A stretch of DNA of 64,000 nt from Chryseobacterium sp. JJR-5R (GTDB taxonomy: Bacteria > Bacteroidota > Bacteroidia > Flavobacteriales > Weeksellaceae). Within the stretch, counting starts at the first letter, position 1. Each line of letters starts with the position of its first letter. Below, one piece after another: positions 27,221 to 35,147 of this stretch. The stretch lies in assembly GCF_034047335.1 (NCBI RefSeq), contig NZ_CP139137.1, forward strand, positions 3,286,001 through 3,350,000, written 5' to 3'. The position numbers were made by a program, and so were the translations under genes. The notes under the pieces were generated by a model, which was given only the letters and a program-made list of their open reading frames with translations, ran no database searches and had not been told where the DNA came from.

Positions 27221-27817
27221 TGGGTTTTAATTCACGATTGAAAGGTCTATACATATATTTAATGTGAATAGTATAAACTTTATTTTAAACAAAATCATAA
27301 TGGAACAGAAAACTTTCTGTTATTTTTTTATAATACTAGGCAACAGCATCCATGATCGATAATAATAACTATTTGACACATGAATACTCCTATTTTCGAA
27401 AAAGCGAATAGGATGTATATAATTTTGATTTTACATGAAGTGATTTTAACAAATTGACCGAAAAGTTTGTTAATTAAGCTGGCTTTATTATGCCAGATCA
27501 ACAAGCAGATAATTATGAAGAATAAAATTGAAATAGTATGAAACGGGATAAGAAAAGCTGGAGCATTATTAAGGAAGTTCATATATTCATATTTTGGAAA
27601 TAAGAAACCAACTCAATTTGAGCTGGCTTCTTAATATTGTTTAGATAATAAATATGGATAAGGTTCCTATATAAGACGATTTTATTATGTTATAAACTAT
27701 TATTTGTCAATTATCTGACGTTATTCACTGGAATTTTATTAACCTCTAATCTGTACCATACTTCCATAAATGTCTTTGAGTCGAAAGTATTAATTATCTG
27801 TCTGGACAAGTCTTAAT
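27221..27817. other. AT-rich spacer of the Rhs island
   Basis: About 600 bases without a convincing gene. An 84-codon minus-strand frame at 27582-27328 is hydrophobic, but its composition is what random AT-rich DNA gives. A hairpin lies at 27601-27633. Confidence 0.4.
27601..27633 (-). terminator. Long palindrome after the lipoprotein gene at 27818
   Basis: A stem of about 14 bases (AAGAAACCAACTCAA against GAGCTGGCTTCTT, with wobble and mismatch) some 185 bases past the lipoprotein stop. It shares the CCAACTCAATT core with the palindrome at 30101. Confidence 0.5.
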
Positions 27818-28180
27818 TTATTTTATTATGCAAATATTCTGACTTTTTTCTAAAGTATAATAATGATTATATTTAATTATGGTTGAATCATTTAAAATGT
27901 ACTCATTAGGAGATTCAACACCATGTTGTATTAAATCACTAACTGGAATTATTTTCAAAGAAGAACTTTTTCCTAATTTAATTTTTTTACAAGAATTAGA
28001 GTTATTTTCTTTAAATGCTTCTATAATATCGTTATTGTTTGCCATTAATAAGTATACTTCTTTATTTTCTTTAAAAGAGATTATTTTTCTTGTTATATTA
28101 ACAGGTTTTGAACTAACAATTATATTGTTTGTCTGACAACTGTAAATACAGAAAAAAAATAATAAAACTATATTTTTCAT
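27818..28180 (-). CDS. Lipoprotein, putative immunity for the tip at 28185
   Basis: A 120-residue protein with a short lipoprotein signal ending IYSC. The mature part is about 100 residues, mostly beta, with no recognised family. Its ATG is four bases after the stop of the Rhs tip gene on the same strand, the expected place for a cognate immunity gene. The lipid anchor points to protection at the periplasmic side. The gene is intact, as is its toxin gene. Confidence 0.65.
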   Translation of the reverse strand: MKNIVLLFFFCIYSCQTNNIIVSSKPVNITRKIISFKENKEVYLLMANNNDIIEAFKENNSNSCKKIKLGKSSSLKIIPVSDLIQHGVESPNEYILNDSTIIKYNHYYTLEKSQNICIIK

Positions 28181-28184
28181 AAGA

Positions 28185-30050
28185 TTATTTTTTTAGTCCT
28201 TTATCATCCGAATAAACTTTATATAAAGGCTGTGTCTGAATTTTTCCGTTAACATCTTTTTTTGCAGCAAAACCTTCATAATATTTTTTTGTCGTTGCCC
28301 CAACAGTTTCAAATCTTGTTCTAGCTGATATCATTAAATTATCATATGACATCATGGTTCTTGTTTGATCATGAATTTTATCAAATATTGGACTAGGATT
28401 TAATGCTGTCTTTATCGGAATGTCTGTTTTTGTATTTAAAGATTCTTGAGTAATAAGCACATTTTCGACAACCTCATGTGTTATTCCTGTTCCTGTCTGA
28501 GTTCCTGTAAAGCTTTCTGCATTTCCCAATACATCTGGATTTGCATACTGAGTTCCTGTGCTAATTCCCGTTGCTGAATTATAATCAGTGCCACCAAAAG
28601 ATCCTCCAGGCATTAAACCGCCACTTGGCGTTACATTGTTGTTCTCGGCATAAATTCTTGAATCAATATTAGTATTCTTTATACCGTCATATAAAACTTT
28701 ATCAGTTGCGGAAAGCTTATTATAGTCACTTTTCCCCAAATTTGCAGTGTTTAATTTGCCATTCGAATCCTTTGTCATGGCAAGGCTACTATTTGCATTT
28801 AATTGCTCAAGTGCTTTATCAGCTAAATTCCCCAGAAGATGGATATCTTTATTTTCCCTACCATCCGGATCAATAAACCTAATCGGATTATTAAACGCAT
28901 AATTATATGGACTATGTCTTGTCATCTTTTCGGCCAACGGATCTACGACACTCCATCTTCCAATATCGGGCATATAAAACCTGGCTCCGTAATCATACAT
29001 CCCGCTTTCTGTCTGTAGTTCCTTGCCATTATACTTGTACTGATACCAAGGGTTTCCCGCCAGTGGATTATAGCCCTCATGCTTTAAGCCAAACGGATAG
29101 TAATTGTTTTCTTCAAGAACTTCTGTGCTGCTCCCATTATGGAAATAACTTAAGCGTACATTTCCCAAATGGTCTGCATAGTTGTAAATATACTTATTTT
29201 TTACAAAATCATAATACCCTTCTGCTGTCGGCACAAACTGTAAATCCATTGGCAGGGATCCGTCCGGGCTGATCAGTAAATTCTGGTCGGTGCTGTACTG
29301 GAAACCATCCAGGTAATCCGTATGCTTCACAGCTCCTAAAGAAGTATTCCCTATAAAATAATTATGCCTTTTGGAAAGCTTCACCCCATCGGCCCGGTAC
29401 GTATAGTTGGTATTGACGTAATACATTTGCCCCCTCCGGGAAACATATTTGTTAAATTTAAGATAATCGGGAAGATTTAAATAGTTGTATTTGATCTGAA
29501 GGATTCCCTTGTCTTCATGGGAGGTCATATTCCCGTTATTATCATAAGGAATGGTAATTCCTGACGTGTCAGGATATCCGTTATATACCGTTGAGGAATC
29601 CGTAACGGATTTCAGCCTGTTCCCATCCTGCTCGTATATATAAGTAAGGTTATCAATCAGAAATGCCGGTGCGCCCTGCTGGGATTCTGCCGACCTTTTC
29701 AAATGGGCAATATTCCCGTTCAGGTCATAATTGATCTTCTCAAGATATTCCTTTGCTGAAGGATTGCTGTCCGCCTGGTAGAAGCCTGCCGAAAGACGGT
29801 TGAGCCTGTCGTATACATAACCGTACCTTCTCAGGTAATCCCCCTGCACGGTACCGGTGCGCCAGTCTACCTCGGCAATGTTCCCGTTATACCTTGGCAG
29901 CACTTTTAAACCCGCATCCAGAGCATCGGGCGTTTCAAGACCCTCCACCTGGTTGTATTTGATTTCATAGCCGAACAGCTTCCCGTTCAGGTTCTTCGGA
30001 TCATTGACCTTAGTCATCCAGCCACGGATGTTGTATCTATAATCAATCAT
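28185..30050 (-). CDS. Displaced Rhs C-terminus with HEVVE-containing toxin
   Basis: A 621-residue intact frame. It lacks a signal peptide and the first half of a DUF6443 Rhs protein: it opens directly with YRYNIRGWMTKVNDP, equivalent to about residue 600 of the full-length protein at 31698. The core continues (DHLGNVRLSYF, GMYDYGARFYMPDIGRW, FIDPDGRE at about residue 395). The toxin follows, with a Gly-rich segment and HEVVE at 525-529, which could be an HExxE-type metal site; some Bacteroidota Rhs tips carry a similar HEVTEAY motif. Whether it is translated or is a donor for recombination with the full-length gene is not clear. Confidence 0.75.
   Translation of the reverse strand: MIDYRYNIRGWMTKVNDPKNLNGKLFGYEIKYNQVEGLETPDALDAGLKVLPRYNGNIAEVDWRTGTVQGDYLRRYGYVYDRLNRLSAGFYQADSNPSAKEYLEKINYDLNGNIAHLKRSAESQQGAPAFLIDNLTYIYEQDGNRLKSVTDSSTVYNGYPDTSGITIPYDNNGNMTSHEDKGILQIKYNYLNLPDYLKFNKYVSRRGQMYYVNTNYTYRADGVKLSKRHNYFIGNTSLGAVKHTDYLDGFQYSTDQNLLISPDGSLPMDLQFVPTAEGYYDFVKNKYIYNYADHLGNVRLSYFHNGSSTEVLEENNYYPFGLKHEGYNPLAGNPWYQYKYNGKELQTESGMYDYGARFYMPDIGRWSVVDPLAEKMTRHSPYNYAFNNPIRFIDPDGRENKDIHLLGNLADKALEQLNANSSLAMTKDSNGKLNTANLGKSDYNKLSATDKVLYDGIKNTNIDSRIYAENNNVTPSGGLMPGGSFGGTDYNSATGISTGTQYANPDVLGNAESFTGTQTGTGITHEVVENVLITQESLNTKTDIPIKTALNPSPIFDKIHDQTRTMMSYDNLMISARTRFETVGATTKKYYEGFAAKKDVNGKIQTQPLYKVYSDDKGLKK
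28940..29190 (-). repeat. Rhs core segment shared with 24607-24858
   Basis: About 250 bases encoding the same core boxes in both copies with roughly one difference in ten. More diverged copies lie at about 26280-26460 and 32300-32650. These are the natural substrates for recombination that swaps toxin tips. Confidence 0.7.
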
Positions 30051-30100
30051 TAAACCTGAAAAAAGTAAATGATGAATAATTATTTTTAAAATTCGCTTAA

Positions 30101-30140
30101 TAACAACGAAGCCAACTCAATTGAATTGGCTTCGTTGTTA
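30101..30140. terminator. 40-base palindrome
   Basis: A perfect 15-base stem (TAACAACGAAGCCAA with its complement) around a loop that is itself nearly self-complementary. It lies past the stop of the lipoprotein gene at 30217 on the minus strand and upstream of the tip gene, and could terminate both strands. Its right arm forms part of the 50-base direct repeat. Confidence 0.75.
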
Positions 30141-30175
30141 TGACAGATACGAGCGTGACGCTCGCACCAGCGGGG
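30126..30175. repeat. 50-base direct repeat with REP hairpin, copy A
   Basis: Runs from TTGGCTTCGTTG to GAGCGTGACGCTCGCACC-AGCGGGG. It matches copy B (30635-30684) at 46 of 50 positions by my count. The hairpin GAGCG-TGA-CGCTC is at 30151-30163. Confidence 0.8.
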
Positions 30176-30216
30176 GTAGAAATCTGTACTTGTGTCTAAG
30201 ACACCCCAATTATACA

Positions 30217-30621
30217 CTATTTCTTTAAATGCAATCCCTGAAGATTATCAACAAAATATAAGTCATATATTCTTTCTTCTTTACAAATATTTGTTTCTTC
30301 ATCGAATCTAAAACAATTTACATCCATATAATTTACAGGTTTTAGTTTAATCCCGTTTATTGTAGGAGCCTGAGAAGCTATTGAATGTAAAATAAAATTA
30401 TAGCTCTTATTTACACTTATTTTTTTATGATTTATTGCATTCTCTTTTTTAGATACTATCTTATACAGGGAATCTCCTTTTTTTGCATACACTAGGTAAT
30501 AACTGTTTATGGAATCTATTTTATAAACTTCATATTTAGCATTATCTTTATTTTGATCTATATGTTGACTATTACAAGATGTAATTAATGCCAAACTAAT
30601 TAAAAATATAAAATTTCTCAT
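30217..30621 (-). CDS. Lipoprotein between direct repeats, putative immunity
   Basis: A 134-residue lipoprotein (lipobox LITSC, then NSQHIDQNK). The mature chain is beta-rich, with three Cys including NVCF-like DVNCFRF and TNICKEER. No family is recognised. It lies immediately after the decayed Rhs tip at 30640 and is enclosed by the two copies of the 50-base direct repeat. It may be the orphaned immunity gene of that tip: the toxin has decayed while the protective gene survives, a common outcome because immunity to sister cells stays useful. Confidence 0.65.
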   Translation of the reverse strand: MRNFIFLISLALITSCNSQHIDQNKDNAKYEVYKIDSINSYYLVYAKKGDSLYKIVSKKENAINHKKISVNKSYNFILHSIASQAPTINGIKLKPVNYMDVNCFRFDEETNICKEERIYDLYFVDNLQGLHLKK

Positions 30622-30634
30622 TGCTTTTTAAGGG

Positions 30635-30684
30635 TTGGCTTCTTTGTTATTATAGATACGAGCGTGACTCTCGCACCAGCGGGG
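30635..30684. repeat. 50-base direct repeat with REP hairpin, copy B
   Basis: Same order as copy A, at an offset of 509 bases. Its end (CACCAGCGGGGATTTT) matches the border motif at 24863. Confidence 0.8.
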
Positions 30685-31190
30685 ATTTTGTTTGGCCATT
30701 TTTATTTTCTGCACTCTTCTTATCCCCACTGTTTTTATCATCTTCACTATTTAAAACTCCGTTGGCCAATGCTATGCCTACCAGACCGCTAGCCCTGATA
30801 ATATTATAATTTGTATCCGCAGCACCGGCCCAGAAACGCAATGAGTTTTGAGTATGTCTCTTTAGTTCAGTATATACTGCTGTTCTTGGAGATACCGGTG
30901 CAACTGCTCCGGCAGCTGCCGCCCGGCTACCAAAGATGAGCACCTTTTCCAGACCTTCAAGTTCTCAAGCATTAACCACTGCATTTTCAGAGAAATTGTA
31001 TGGTGACTGATATGCATAATCCTCTGCCAGCGGGTCTACATTAAAGAACCTCCCTGTACTTGGGTCATAATTCCTCCACTTAAAGGAGTTCCAACGGTTT
31101 CTTCCTGCTTTTCCTTTATCTAAAAGGTATACAAATATTTCGGAGATACGCTTAAAGAAATATCGTAGTTGCCACCCGAAAATTACAATT
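30640..31190 (-). pseudogene. Decayed Rhs tip fragment
   Basis: Reading upstream from the 97-codon frame at 30943-30650, the minus strand gives SFKWRNYDPSTGRFFNVDP, LAEDYAYQSPYNFSENAVV and ELEGLEK, the same core end as the full-length Rhs protein at 31698 (NYDPSYGRFFNIDPLAEKY, FSENRVIDGRELEGLEW). An in-frame TGA-type stop sits before ELEGLEK and the frame is shifted before SFKWRN. The remaining tip (AAAAGAVAPVSPRTAVYTEL) ends in a frame read through direct repeat B. The toxin function is lost. Confidence 0.75.
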
Positions 31191-31241
31191 CAAAAGTATA
31201 TTTATGCTTTAAGATAATACAGGTTGTATCAGTATGAATGT

Positions 31242-31685
31242 TTAATTTATTCTAATTTGATTTGAAAATCTAACAATAAATTTATTCTGATAATAAAATA
31301 AATATATGATTCTATATTTTTTATCAAGAGGTATTTCAATACATGCTTTATTTAATTCACTTTGTAAATTCATTATGTTTTTATCATTACCATCCATCTT
31401 ATATATTATCCTTTCCGAATAATCATCAGGCTTTTGATTATTAGTAATAACTTGTTTATCAAAAATTATTTTTTTGTTAATATTAATTTTTAATTTATCA
31501 TTAAAATTGTTTTCTATATAAATTATAAAATAATTTTTATCTTTCTCTTTTTTAGATAATAGATACTTTTTTGATTTATCATACTGGATTTCATAAATAT
31601 CATTACATGAGCTCTGCTTAATACTATTTGTATGGTTTTTACAACTAAATACCATGCAAATTAAAATAAAAAAATATAGTTTCAT
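31242..31685 (-). CDS. Lipoprotein, putative immunity to the metalloprotease Rhs
   Basis: A 147-residue lipoprotein (signal ending MVFSC, then KNHTNSIKQS). The mature chain is Lys/Asn-rich and beta-strand-rich, with two further Cys (SCNDIYE and LNKACIEI) that could pair. No family is recognised. It starts 12 bases after the stop of the full-length Rhs gene with the HExxHxxGxxH tip. Position, anchoring and size fit an immunity protein that would neutralise the protease in the periplasm; direct evidence is lacking. Confidence 0.65.
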   Translation of the reverse strand: MKLYFFILICMVFSCKNHTNSIKQSSCNDIYEIQYDKSKKYLLSKKEKDKNYFIIYIENNFNDKLKININKKIIFDKQVITNNQKPDDYSERIIYKMDGNDKNIMNLQSELNKACIEIPLDKKYRIIYLFYYQNKFIVRFSNQIRIN

Positions 31686-31697
31686 AATAGCGATTTG

Positions 31698-34600
31698 TTA
31701 AGGTTGTTGATTTTCTATAGTACGATCCATTTTATTAAGTTGTCCAGGAGTCAAACTTGTTCCGTTACTATTTATTTTATAATCTGAATTTGGATTAGCC
31801 CCTGAATTTAAAAGGTTATTTTTTATTGTATTTGGTAGGACAGTTGCTGAATTTTGATTAATATCAGACACATGATCTCGGTTTTCCCATGGATGATCTA
31901 AGCCTGCAGAATGTGCAGCCTCATGATTAAATGATCTTGTTATGTCACTAGTTTGTCTTTTACTTCCATCAACTGTGGCCGTAACGCCAAATGCATTTGC
32001 CTGGGTTTCCCCTAAAGTTGCTGTTACGCCTCCTCTATAAGTTGAAAATTCATCTCCATTATCGTTCGTTATAGTTTGGCTTGTCTGATTTTCTAAACTA
32101 ACTCTCATAGTTGCATTATCGGAAATTATTAATTGAGCCCTTGCTCCGTCAGCTCCGAATACATTTGAGAAATCTACTTTTATAGAATTCACTAATCTAT
32201 TATATTGTCTTTCATTAAGTGTAGTGCCATTTGTAATTGATACTGTAAGCTGTCGATTTGTTGTTTGACCTTGAGCATTTTTTGTACTTACCCATTCTAA
32301 CCCTTCTAGCTCTCTGCCATCAATTACTCTATTCTCAGAAAAGGCATAAATTGAATTATAAGGATATTTTTCCGCCAGCGGATCTATATTAAAGAACCTT
32401 CCATATGAAGGGTCATAATTTCTCCATTTAAAGGATACCCAGCCCGTTTCTTCCTGTTTTTCTTGCTCCTGAAAAGTATAAAAATATTTCGGAGATAGCG
32501 TTGTTGTGGTATTCAGTCCGCCTCCCCCGAATTCCAATCCAAAAGGATAATAATCCGTTGCACGGTCTATCGCAGCATTTCCGGCATCGTCTTTATAATA
32601 AGTAAGCCTTACATTTCCAATCTGGTCTTTGTATTGGTAAAAATACTTATTTTGAACGAAATCATAATAGCCTTCAGCTGTAGGTACAAACTGTAATTGC
32701 ATCGGGACACTTCCATCCAGCTGAAGGGTTTCATTGACATTGGTATACTGGAACCCGTCCAGGTAATCAGTGTATGATATTGCGCTCTGATTAAGATCCT
32801 TAAAATAATTGTGTTCTTTGGAGAGCTTTACGCCGTCTGCTCTGTACGTATAATTGGTATTCACATAATGGATCAGGCCTCTTCTGGAAACGTACTTATT
32901 AAACTTTACATATTTGGGTAGGTTAAGGTGGTTATAGTCGATCTGAAGGATGCCTTTGTCAACCTGGCTCTTCATGTTCCCGTTGTCGTCATAGGAAATC
33001 AGGCTTCCGGAGGTATCCGGATATCCAAAATAGTTTCCGGAATCATCTGTCACCGTATTTAACCTGTTGCCCATATAAGTATAGGCAAGATTGTCAATAC
33101 GCTGCTGGCCAATCCCTGAAGCATTACGGAACCTTTGGAGTGTCTGTATATTTCCGTTCAGATCATATGTCAACAGCTCATTGTAATACCCGTTTTCCGG
33201 AATCGAGGCACCCGGCTCGGAATAGATGCCGCCTTTCAGTCTTCCCATAGTATCATACCGGTAAGAATACCTTCTTAATCCATTGCTTTCGGGAGAGGCC
33301 CAGTCCAGTTCAGCGATATTGCCGTTATAGTAGGGGGATGAAAGAGAAGTATTGACCGGATTATTAAACTTCAGCTCATAGGCAAACAGCTTACTTCCTA
33401 AGTTCTGAGGGTTGTTGACCCTGGTCATCCAGCCTTGGATATTGTAGGATTGCTCTATATTCTGAAGCGCAGCAGCAGCACTAGTACCGCCAATTTTCCT
33501 ATTTACTATTTGTGAAAGCTCGTTGTATACATTCTGGGCGAGTATCTCAACGGGGTTATTGTTTACCTGGTGCTTATGAGCCAGCAGCCTGTTCTGGTGG
33601 TCATATTCAAAAGTCTCGGTAATAACATTCTCAGTATCCGTACTAAGCCTTTTATGATATGTTATACTTTTTTCTATCTGCCCTGTAAAATCCAGTTTGA
33701 GTTCCTTGTGTGTGTATCCACCCAGATGATTGAATGATTTTGTTGAGATCAGCCTTGCCTCGGAGTCGTAGTAATCATAGTTTGTTGTCCAAAGGTTCCC
33801 CTCTATATTTTTTAGGTGATAGGCGGTTCTAAGACTGTTGGTAGATGCATCATTATTCGCATCAAGGGTTTGTGTTAAAGAATGCTGTCCTGATATGGTA
33901 GTTGGTACCGCAGGGGCATCACCCGGATAAGTGTCATAGTAATTAACGGTTAATAGGGTTGTACCGGTCGATGGAAAAGCCAGGTTGCGGTAATATAGAT
34001 TAAGCCCGTTTACGGTACTTGGGTTTGGCACACGCTCTTCGTTACTCGGGGCTGTAGCAGTCAGGCTGTTCAAAGAAGTCTGTACGGCAAGCCTTGACTC
34101 TGCGTTCTTATAGAAACCGGTAATAACCACACGCCCGTAGCTGTCGTATTTGGTGTAAATCCAACCCCTGCCCCTAAAGTTGTTATCGGATGTTCTCAGT
34201 ACAGCATCCTGCGACAAAACCAGGCGGTCCTGCTGATCGTACACAAAGAACTCCCAGCCCTTATTAGGCAGCTTCTTTTCTGCTAACCGCTGCTTTCCGT
34301 CATAGTGGTACTGGTAGCATAAAGTATTCAGGATATCATCAGGAACCGTTGTGCCTCCGGCAAGGGCCTTAATACCATCCGCAGCTTTAGGAGGGATAAC
34401 AAATGCTAAATTGTTATATTCATCATAAATATAATAGGTATCCGCATTTTCAGTAGGGCTAAGCGTCTTGCGGGTAAGCAATAACCGGCCGCTGCCGTCC
34501 AGAAACTCATAGGTCACATTGCCGTCTTCATCTGTAATCTTATTTTTATAAAGCTGGTTTTCCTTATAAAACCCGCCCTGTGATCCCGAGTCATCAGCAA

Positions 34601-35141
34601 CCTTAAGCAAAGAATTTGTTATGCCATCAACTGGATTTGTATTGGTAACATACTTTCGGATATCATTCGTTGAATTGGCGGAATAGTCATATTTAACAGG
34701 TTTATCCGCCCATGCAGTTCCCACTTTGGTCTGCTCCTGAAGCCGGTCTAAAGGGGAGTTTTCGAGTTTCTTTTCAGCTATAATCCTTTCGTTTCCGTAG
34801 ATGTCCGATTGGGTGGCGTTAGCCAGAGGAGTAGGGACTATATTCCCGTTAAGCGTACCGGCCTGTGGCACGGGTAAAAATTCTTTCACCTGTCTGCCAA
34901 AGGCGTCATATTCAAAATGGGTGACCACATCTTTTCCTGCCGGTGATGCTTTAACATTAACGATCTGTTTAGCCCTGCCGAGGCCGTCAATATATTCTAC
35001 CGTTATCTCTTTTTTTATACAGTCTGCATCGAGGCATTTTATAGACTGCACATAGTTCTCACTCCCGGACTGGGAATAGGACATCGATGCCAGGGCTATC
35101 GCCAGCAGTGCAAATGTTTGTTTTACTATATAGGTTCTCAT
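31698..35141 (-). CDS. Rhs/DUF6443 protein with metzincin-like toxin tip
   Basis: A 1147-residue exported protein. Signal peptide 1-23 (ending MSYSQ), DUF6443-type N-terminus (VEYIDGLGRAKQIV), many YD-type repeats (YDQQDRLV, YDSYGRVV), then the core box DQIGNVRLTYY ... WRNYDPSYGRFFNIDPLAEKYPYN at about residues 830-960. The tip (about 970-1147) carries HEAAHSAGLDH at 1073-1083, the HExxHxxGxxH zinc site of metzincin proteases, with a possible Met-turn (NKMDR) further on. The shell should enclose the tip, as in other Rhs/TcC proteins. It lies six bases after the 1140-residue shell gene. The tip's target is unknown. Homologous core copies downstream suggest tip switching. Confidence 0.85.
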   Translation of the reverse strand: MRTYIVKQTFALLAIALASMSYSQSGSENYVQSIKCLDADCIKKEITVEYIDGLGRAKQIVNVKASPAGKDVVTHFEYDAFGRQVKEFLPVPQAGTLNGNIVPTPLANATQSDIYGNERIIAEKKLENSPLDRLQEQTKVGTAWADKPVKYDYSANSTNDIRKYVTNTNPVDGITNSLLKVADDSGSQGGFYKENQLYKNKITDEDGNVTYEFLDGSGRLLLTRKTLSPTENADTYYIYDEYNNLAFVIPPKAADGIKALAGGTTVPDDILNTLCYQYHYDGKQRLAEKKLPNKGWEFFVYDQQDRLVLSQDAVLRTSDNNFRGRGWIYTKYDSYGRVVITGFYKNAESRLAVQTSLNSLTATAPSNEERVPNPSTVNGLNLYYRNLAFPSTGTTLLTVNYYDTYPGDAPAVPTTISGQHSLTQTLDANNDASTNSLRTAYHLKNIEGNLWTTNYDYYDSEARLISTKSFNHLGGYTHKELKLDFTGQIEKSITYHKRLSTDTENVITETFEYDHQNRLLAHKHQVNNNPVEILAQNVYNELSQIVNRKIGGTSAAAALQNIEQSYNIQGWMTRVNNPQNLGSKLFAYELKFNNPVNTSLSSPYYNGNIAELDWASPESNGLRRYSYRYDTMGRLKGGIYSEPGASIPENGYYNELLTYDLNGNIQTLQRFRNASGIGQQRIDNLAYTYMGNRLNTVTDDSGNYFGYPDTSGSLISYDDNGNMKSQVDKGILQIDYNHLNLPKYVKFNKYVSRRGLIHYVNTNYTYRADGVKLSKEHNYFKDLNQSAISYTDYLDGFQYTNVNETLQLDGSVPMQLQFVPTAEGYYDFVQNKYFYQYKDQIGNVRLTYYKDDAGNAAIDRATDYYPFGLEFGGGGLNTTTTLSPKYFYTFQEQEKQEETGWVSFKWRNYDPSYGRFFNIDPLAEKYPYNSIYAFSENRVIDGRELEGLEWVSTKNAQGQTTNRQLTVSITNGTTLNERQYNRLVNSIKVDFSNVFGADGARAQLIISDNATMRVSLENQTSQTITNDNGDEFSTYRGGVTATLGETQANAFGVTATVDGSKRQTSDITRSFNHEAAHSAGLDHPWENRDHVSDINQNSATVLPNTIKNNLLNSGANPNSDYKINSNGTSLTPGQLNKMDRTIENQQP

Positions 35142-35147
35142 GTTTGG

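Noticed and set aside
27328..27582. 84-codon hydrophobic minus-strand frame
   Set aside because: Composition is typical of AT-rich noise, no ribosome site or family signal, and it lies in a spacer full of palindromes.
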